From positions 19,231,570-19,295,569 of the forward strand of contig CM068582.1 in assembly GCA_035048485.1 (NCBI GenBank): a stretch of 64,000 nt of DNA, given 5' to 3'. The translations under genes and the position numbers were made by a program. Below are positions 59,244-64,000 of this stretch, piece by piece. Within the stretch, counting starts at the first letter, position 1, and each line of letters opens with the position of its first letter. The stretch comes from Pteria penguin. Lineage: Eukaryota; Mollusca; Bivalvia; Pterioida; Pteriidae. Under the pieces are notes generated by a model. That model did no database searches, was not told the DNA's origin, and saw nothing but the letters and a program-made list of their open reading frames with translations.

Positions 59244-59772
59244 AGGCATCGAACATGCGAAGCATGATCGAGAGCCTATAGGGATCGTAAAAATTTACCT
59301 CTTCGCCGCATTTCCTGGCCAAGTCTCATTCGCGAAAGAAAATAGTACTTTCTTTTGAATGCTCATATTAGATTCTAGAAATGCAATTATACTTCCTTAT
59401 TGTCTTCTATTGCCTTGAAACATTTATTCATAGAAATGTTTAATATGCAATGTGACGTGAATGACATACGTAAACATTGTGATTCATGATTAAGTTATGC
59501 AAAGGTATATACAAGATTTTACCTTAACCAAGGGTCAAATTAGACGTTTATGCTTTCGGATATCCACAACCTTTTTCTTGTAAAAGGCGAGATTGTTCCG
59601 AATGTTGTTTATAAAATTAGATATTTGGGCGTATGTCATGTTTTCATTGAAGATCGATTTGTTAACTGTGCGCGTAGTTATGAGTATGCAACTGTAGATA
59701 CAGCAGTGAATTGAATTTTGAAAGTTTGAACTGCATTTGCATTATTTGTTGTTAATAAACCTCAATGGTATA

Positions 59773-60048
59773 TACAGTCCACTCTCGTTACAACGTCACT
59801 CGAAATAACTGCATATTCCTAAATCGGCAGAAATCTGCCTATAATAAAAGTACATGCTCTTATTTGTGTTCTTTATACCGGCATATTCGCCTTTTGGCAT
59901 CGGCAGCACGGAACAAATGTACATCTTCATACCAATTAAAATTCTATACACCGGCAGACTACCTTAACTGCCGATCTAGGAACTATCGACAAGGGATTTC
60001 TGGCTGACCGCACCAAATATCCGGCACGCGGTTTAGTCTGTTATTTGC

Positions 60049-60084
<36 letters not shown>

Positions 60085-62916
60085 ATTGTGATCAATCACC
60101 GTCCGTCGTTAACTTTTCACATTTTCGACTTCTTCTCCAGAACCACTGAACAGAATTTGATGAAACTTGATAAGCATGTAGTCCCCTACAAGTGTTGTTG
60201 TTTTTCGTCCGGATTCATCAACAGGTGGGGCCACCACAGGCAAAAGTAGGTCAAAGAGGGTACCCTCCTTTGACAAACTTCTTCTTCAGACCGGGGGCAT
60301 ACAGAGACAAACCGAATGCATAGGAATGATCTAGAGGGATGTGTGAAGAAGTGTTGTTATTTTTGGTTCCGTTCCGAAATCAAATTTTTGACGTTTTTTT
60401 GTACTTGGTAGTTTTAATGCAGAAAAGAGGTACTTTTTTCTTTTAGTAAACATTGATGCATTAATTTGGTTTAATTTGATCATTTTGATGGTAAGAAATA
60501 CTACTGCGAAGAAAATTTTCCAATATTTTATGTTTTGGATTTTTTATGAATTTTTAAAGACTTTCAAGAAAAAGGGGGGTGGGATAATTGGTGTAAACAT
60601 TTCACAGTTTGAACTTTTTCTTCGGAACCACATGCTGGAATTCAATGAAACTTGGCATGCATCAAATACTCAAGGTCCCCGACAAATGTGGTCATCTTTG
60701 TCAGGATCCATGAACAGGTGGCACCACCACAGACAAAAGTAGGTCACAGAGGGTACCCTCCTTTGACAAACTTCTTATTCAGATTGGGTGCATACAGCGA
60801 CAAACCGACTGCATAGGAATGATTTAGAGGCATATGGGAAGAAGTGTTGATATTTTTGGTTCCATTCCGAAATCAAATTTTTGACGTTTTTTCATTTTTA
60901 TTTTGGACTTTGTTATTTTAATGCATTAAAGAGTTATTATTTTCTTTTAGTAAACATTGATGCATTCATTTGGTTTCATTTAATCATTTCTATGGTAAGG
61001 AATGCTGGTGCGAAGGAATTTTTTCAATATCTTGATTTTTGAATTTTTCATGAATTTTTTAAGACTTCCAAGAAAAGGGGGGGGGGGGGATCTACAGAAC
61101 AACTTGAAGGATTGTGATAAAACTGGGTAGGATGCAAGTACTCATAGTCCTTTTCAAAGGTTTTGTTTTTTGTGCGGATCATCCAAATTGGTTAACAGAT
61201 AATGCCACCATGTCTAAAAGTAGGTCTCACAATGGTACATATACCACTTGGTAATTGAAATATGGAGAGTAGCGGTTCAAATCCAGCTGTGGTCAAAAAA
61301 AATTTTTTTTTTTTTTCCACATCTAAATAAGTTTTTAGATGTTTCTCAACACTCAACATATGAAATTAGGAATTTTACGTTTAAGACTTCCAAAAAAAAA
61401 GGGGGGGGGGGGTTTTGGCCATTTTTCACATTTTCAACTTTTTCTACAAAACTGTTTGAAGGATTTTAATAAATCTTGGTAGAAATAAGTCACTTATGAT
61501 CCTCTTCAAATTCTGTTGTTTTCGTCCAGACCTCTTTACAGGTGGCGCCACCATAGTCGAGAGTAGGTCACAAAAGAGTTCCCTCGTTTAACAATATTCT
61601 TTTTCATACGGGCTGTATACAGAGACAAACAGAATGCATAGAAATGATCTAGAGGGATGAGTGAAGACATATTGTCATTTTGGTTCCCTTCCAAAATCAA
61701 ATTTTAGAATTTTTTTCGACATTTCTTTGGACTTGGTGATTCAATGCAGAAAAAAGTGTCATATTTCCTAGTTAATTGATAATGATGATTTCTTATGGAC
61801 AATTGTGATCATAATTATGGTAAGGATTGTTACTTTGAAAGAATTTTGTCAATATCTCAATTTTTGGATTTTCTATGAATTTTTTAAGACTTCCAAATGA
61901 GGGTGTATAGGAACAATTCAATCACATTTTTCACTTCTGTTGTTATACCACATGAAAGATTTTAATGAAACATGGAATACATGAAGTACTAAAAGTCCTC
62001 TATCAATTTGGTAAATTTCATCCAAATTGGTTAACATATAATGCCACCATGTCTAAAAAGTAGTTCTCACAATAGTACATATACCACTTGGTAATTGAAA
62101 TATGGAGAGTAGCGGTTCAAATCCAGCTGTGGTCAAAATTTTTTTTTTGATTTCTTTACACATCTAAATAAGTTTTTAGATGTTTCTCAACACTCAACAT
62201 ATGAAATTAGGCAATTTTAAGTTAGATCTGGACAATATTTGAAACAATTGTTGTTCATGACCCAGTCTTGAAATCAGTCAACAAAAGGCCCCACCTAAAG
62301 AAAATGACTAACTTGTTGCCCTGAATGACTTCTTGCAGAGACAAGGAAATTCTTAATATCAAAATCACCTGAATGGATGTGCAAAAAAGTGTTGTTTTTT
62401 ATTCTAGCCTGAAATAAAATTTGACATATTTTCAGCATTTGTGTTGACTTAGTCACAATAATGCAAAAATAAATGAATTCTTCCTTCATGCATGACTGAT
62501 AATCTAGGTACTCAGGTGAGCGATATAGGCCCACTTGGGCCTCTTGTTTACAACGCACATGCGTTTACCTGTACATATGGCCAAGGATGTATAGTTTAAG
62601 AACTAAACTATACTTCCCTGATATGGCTTCATTTGAAATAATAAAACATGCAGGAACTGGAATATGTTTATTCTACACTCAGTATTTCTACGTAAATATT
62701 TTATACATTACATACACTGTACATATAAATTAAACAAAACACAATAGAGTTCGGTAATGACCGTAATTATAGTTGTCTCCATGTTTATTAATTTAAAAAT
62801 TTTGATTAATATAATTTTATACGAAATAGCAGCAATTCGTATATATTAGCAATTTTAAATTCGTTTAAACGGCAAAATTCAGAAATACAGACATGGCCGT
62901 TGTAACGAGAGTCACT
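59773..62916. mobile_element. Possible pogo/Tigger-type element ends inside 59244-63910
   Basis: CAGTCCACTCTCGTTACAAC at 59776 and its inverse (CGTTGTAACGAGAGTCACTG at about 62899) resemble pogo/Tigger terminal repeats. Family c copy 3 lies between them. The TA duplication is not visible on the right, so confidence is limited. Confidence 0.5.
60053..62546 (+). mobile_element. Helitron-like element family c, copy 3 (full length)
   Basis: The 5' end is the palindrome AGCTCACCTGAGCC-GAA-GGCTCAAGTGAGC. The arm recurs inverted as CTCAGGTGAGC at about 62510, followed by the 3' hairpin GGCCCACTTGGGCC and TCTTG, then flanking TTT. Inside are about five divergent units of 350-500 bp, each opening with a TTTTCNACTTYTTC..AACCACTG..GATGAAACTTGG-type segment. 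The element is nearly identical along its length to copy 2, implying recent spread. It contains two tRNA-promoter-like segments and no coding sequence. Confidence 0.85.
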
Positions 62917-62991
62917 GCTCCAGAGTCGTTGATGTACTCTATAGACTTGGGATTCCAAATTTCAAGGACTTGGAAATATTTACCATGATAC

Positions 62992-63732
62992 CCCTGCCAA
63001 AGAAGTTGGGGGGGGGGTGTAATATAGGAATCACCATGTCCGTATCATGATGTATCATGACCTTAACCCAAGGTCAAAGGTCAAGGTCAATGTGGACTTG
63101 GTTGTTAAAATCCTGGCCGAACCACATCTTTTTACTAGACGGATGGATTTAATGTTGCCCTTTGCCTAAGGATGTTTCATGACCTTGACCCAAGGTCATA
63201 GGTCAAAGGTGGATGTTACTGTGGACTTGGTTATTAAAATACTATCCGGGTCATATCTTTATATGGGGTTAATGGATTTAGATAATATTTTGCAGGATTG
63301 TTGCCCATCGCCCAAGGGTGTGCCATGGCCTTGACCCAAATTTAAAGGTCAAGTTCAATGTGGTTATTAAATTGGGTCCGGGTCGTATCTTTTTATTTGG
63401 ACAATAGATTTGGATAATATCTCACAGAATTATTGCCCATGACCCAAGGGTGTGTCATGACCTTGACTGAAGGTCAACAATCAAGGTCACGGTATACTTG
63501 GTGTTAAAGATCCTGTCCAAGCAATATCTTTTTATTGGGTTAATAGATTTGGATAATATTTTACAGGATTGTTGTCCATGACCTAAGGGTGTGGCATAGT
63601 TCAAGGTCGCTGTTTCTTTGGTGACTAAACTCTGATTGGATTTTGGCAAGACTAAATGTTCAGCTTCCTGAATTATTGCATGTTCAACTTTTTTGTCGAG
63701 TGGGGTATTTGTCCCGTTAGGACAGTTCTAGT
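62992..63732. mobile_element. Family d Helitron-like element nested in 59244-63910
   Basis: It starts TGCCAAAGAAGTTGGGGGGG and then GTAATATAGGAATCACC, runs through five core units with GACCTTGACCCAAGGTC, and ends TTGTCCCGTTAGGACAGTTC then TAGT. Confidence 0.75.
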
Positions 63733-63910
63733 GTTTAGCATGCCAGGAGAAATGTCCGGAGACCAACTATAATACCCTTGTTGTCACATGTATCCAGTCA
63801 TAGTTAATTTAAAGAAATTAATCAACATAGTTGCTCATTGTCCCACTTGCACTTTAAACGGCTTAATAATCAATCCTGCTCGATGTCTTTATGGCCTTTC
63901 AGGCCTTTGA

Positions 63911-64000
63911 TTTCCTTATTAGGGAAGTAGCAGGTGTATATATCACATGGTCTTCCACATGTCAGGAAAAGTTCCCACGAGCGCATAAAAAATGGCAGCC
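63911..64000 (+). mobile_element. Family A copy 3, resumed after insertion (cut by window end)
   Basis: The sequence CCTTATTAGGGAAGTAG onward matches family A copy 2 from about 48859 and copy 1 (inverted) from about 7000 down. It is the direct continuation of the segment ending at 59243. Confidence 0.85.

Larger units (their letters stand above)
59244..63910 (+). mobile_element. Complete Helitron-like (Helentron-type) element inserted in family A
   Basis: Boundaries come from a paralogous empty site. Family A copies 1 and 2 read continuously across CCTCATTTTT then CCTTATTAGGG (copy 1: CCATATTAGGG), while here the same flanks are separated by 4.67 kb. The 5' end AGGCATCGA opens a palindrome (AACATGCGAAGCATG). 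Its arm recurs inverted as TGCTCGATGTC at about 63878, just before a 3' hairpin GGCCTTTCAGGCC and the terminal CTTTGA. There is no target duplication and the target is a T run, as expected of Helentrons. Its own sequence is 59244-60052, 62547-62990 and 63733-63910. The rest is nested elements. No Rep/helicase ORF is present, so it is non-autonomous. Confidence 0.82.

Overview
The window reads as non-coding, transposon-packed DNA from a marine bivalve mollusc. The evidence is an AT-rich background, many decayed mobile elements, degenerate arrays of about 130-170 bp units rich in TGACCTTGACC / AAGGTCAAGGTCA, and a tRNA-derived SINE in five copies. Structures like these are well known from bivalve genomes (tandem-cored 'pearl'/Helitron-like elements). 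I infer the phylum from this and cannot name the species. Only one piece of ordinary host coding sequence is convincing: a 105-nt internal exon at 52869-52973 encoding part of prefoldin subunit 4. No RNA gene, CRISPR array or prokaryotic feature was found.

Layout. 1-11.3 kb: degenerate tandem cores (300-985, 2690-3960, 9480-10312, 10340-11300) ending in short hairpins, a transposon with long tandem-array inverted ends (3969-5838), a Helitron-like element of 'family A' (6242-8322) and a SINE (8492-8767). 11.5-21 kb: several terminal-inverted-repeat elements, including an internally deleted Mutator-like element with a perfect 9-bp target duplication (13563-14384), and a Penelope-like GIY-YIG fragment that ends in a perfect 84-bp palindrome (18801-19108). 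21.1-26 kb: head-to-tail Helitron-like elements of 'family d' with ATT microsatellites between them, one interrupted by 'family c' (24573-25711). 29-32.5 kb: a tandem core, split by a SINE, split in turn by a 2.1-kb DNA transposon. 33.6-38.4 kb: a degenerate CR1/Jockey-group LINE on the minus strand with a SINE in its endonuclease region and a 1.3-kb DNA element at its stop codon. 40-46 kb: family c again. 47.1-49.7 kb: family A again, with a hAT-like insert. 52.9 kb: the prefoldin exon. 54.5-56.3 kb: a decayed Ty3/gypsy-like gag-protease remnant. 58.5-64 kb: a third family A copy interrupted by a complete 4.7-kb Helitron-like element that itself holds family c and family d copies.

The most useful property of the window is that paralogous copies act as empty-site controls for one another. 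Family A copies give the pre-insertion sequence for a 179-bp MITE (5-bp duplication), a 557-bp hAT-like element (5-bp duplication) and the 4.7-kb Helitron-like element (no duplication, insertion in a T run). Several Helitron-like families share one architecture: a 5' palindrome whose arm recurs inverted just before a short 3' terminal hairpin, with Helentron-like ends. No autonomous Rep/helicase gene or intact transposase is present.

I found no evidence of a new enzymatic or defence system here. What is new or worth checking is structural: nested elements with base-precise boundaries, tRNA-promoter-like segments inside a Helitron-like family, and dense TCAAGGTCA nuclear-receptor-type half-sites carried by the repeat cores. 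All similarity statements were made by eye.
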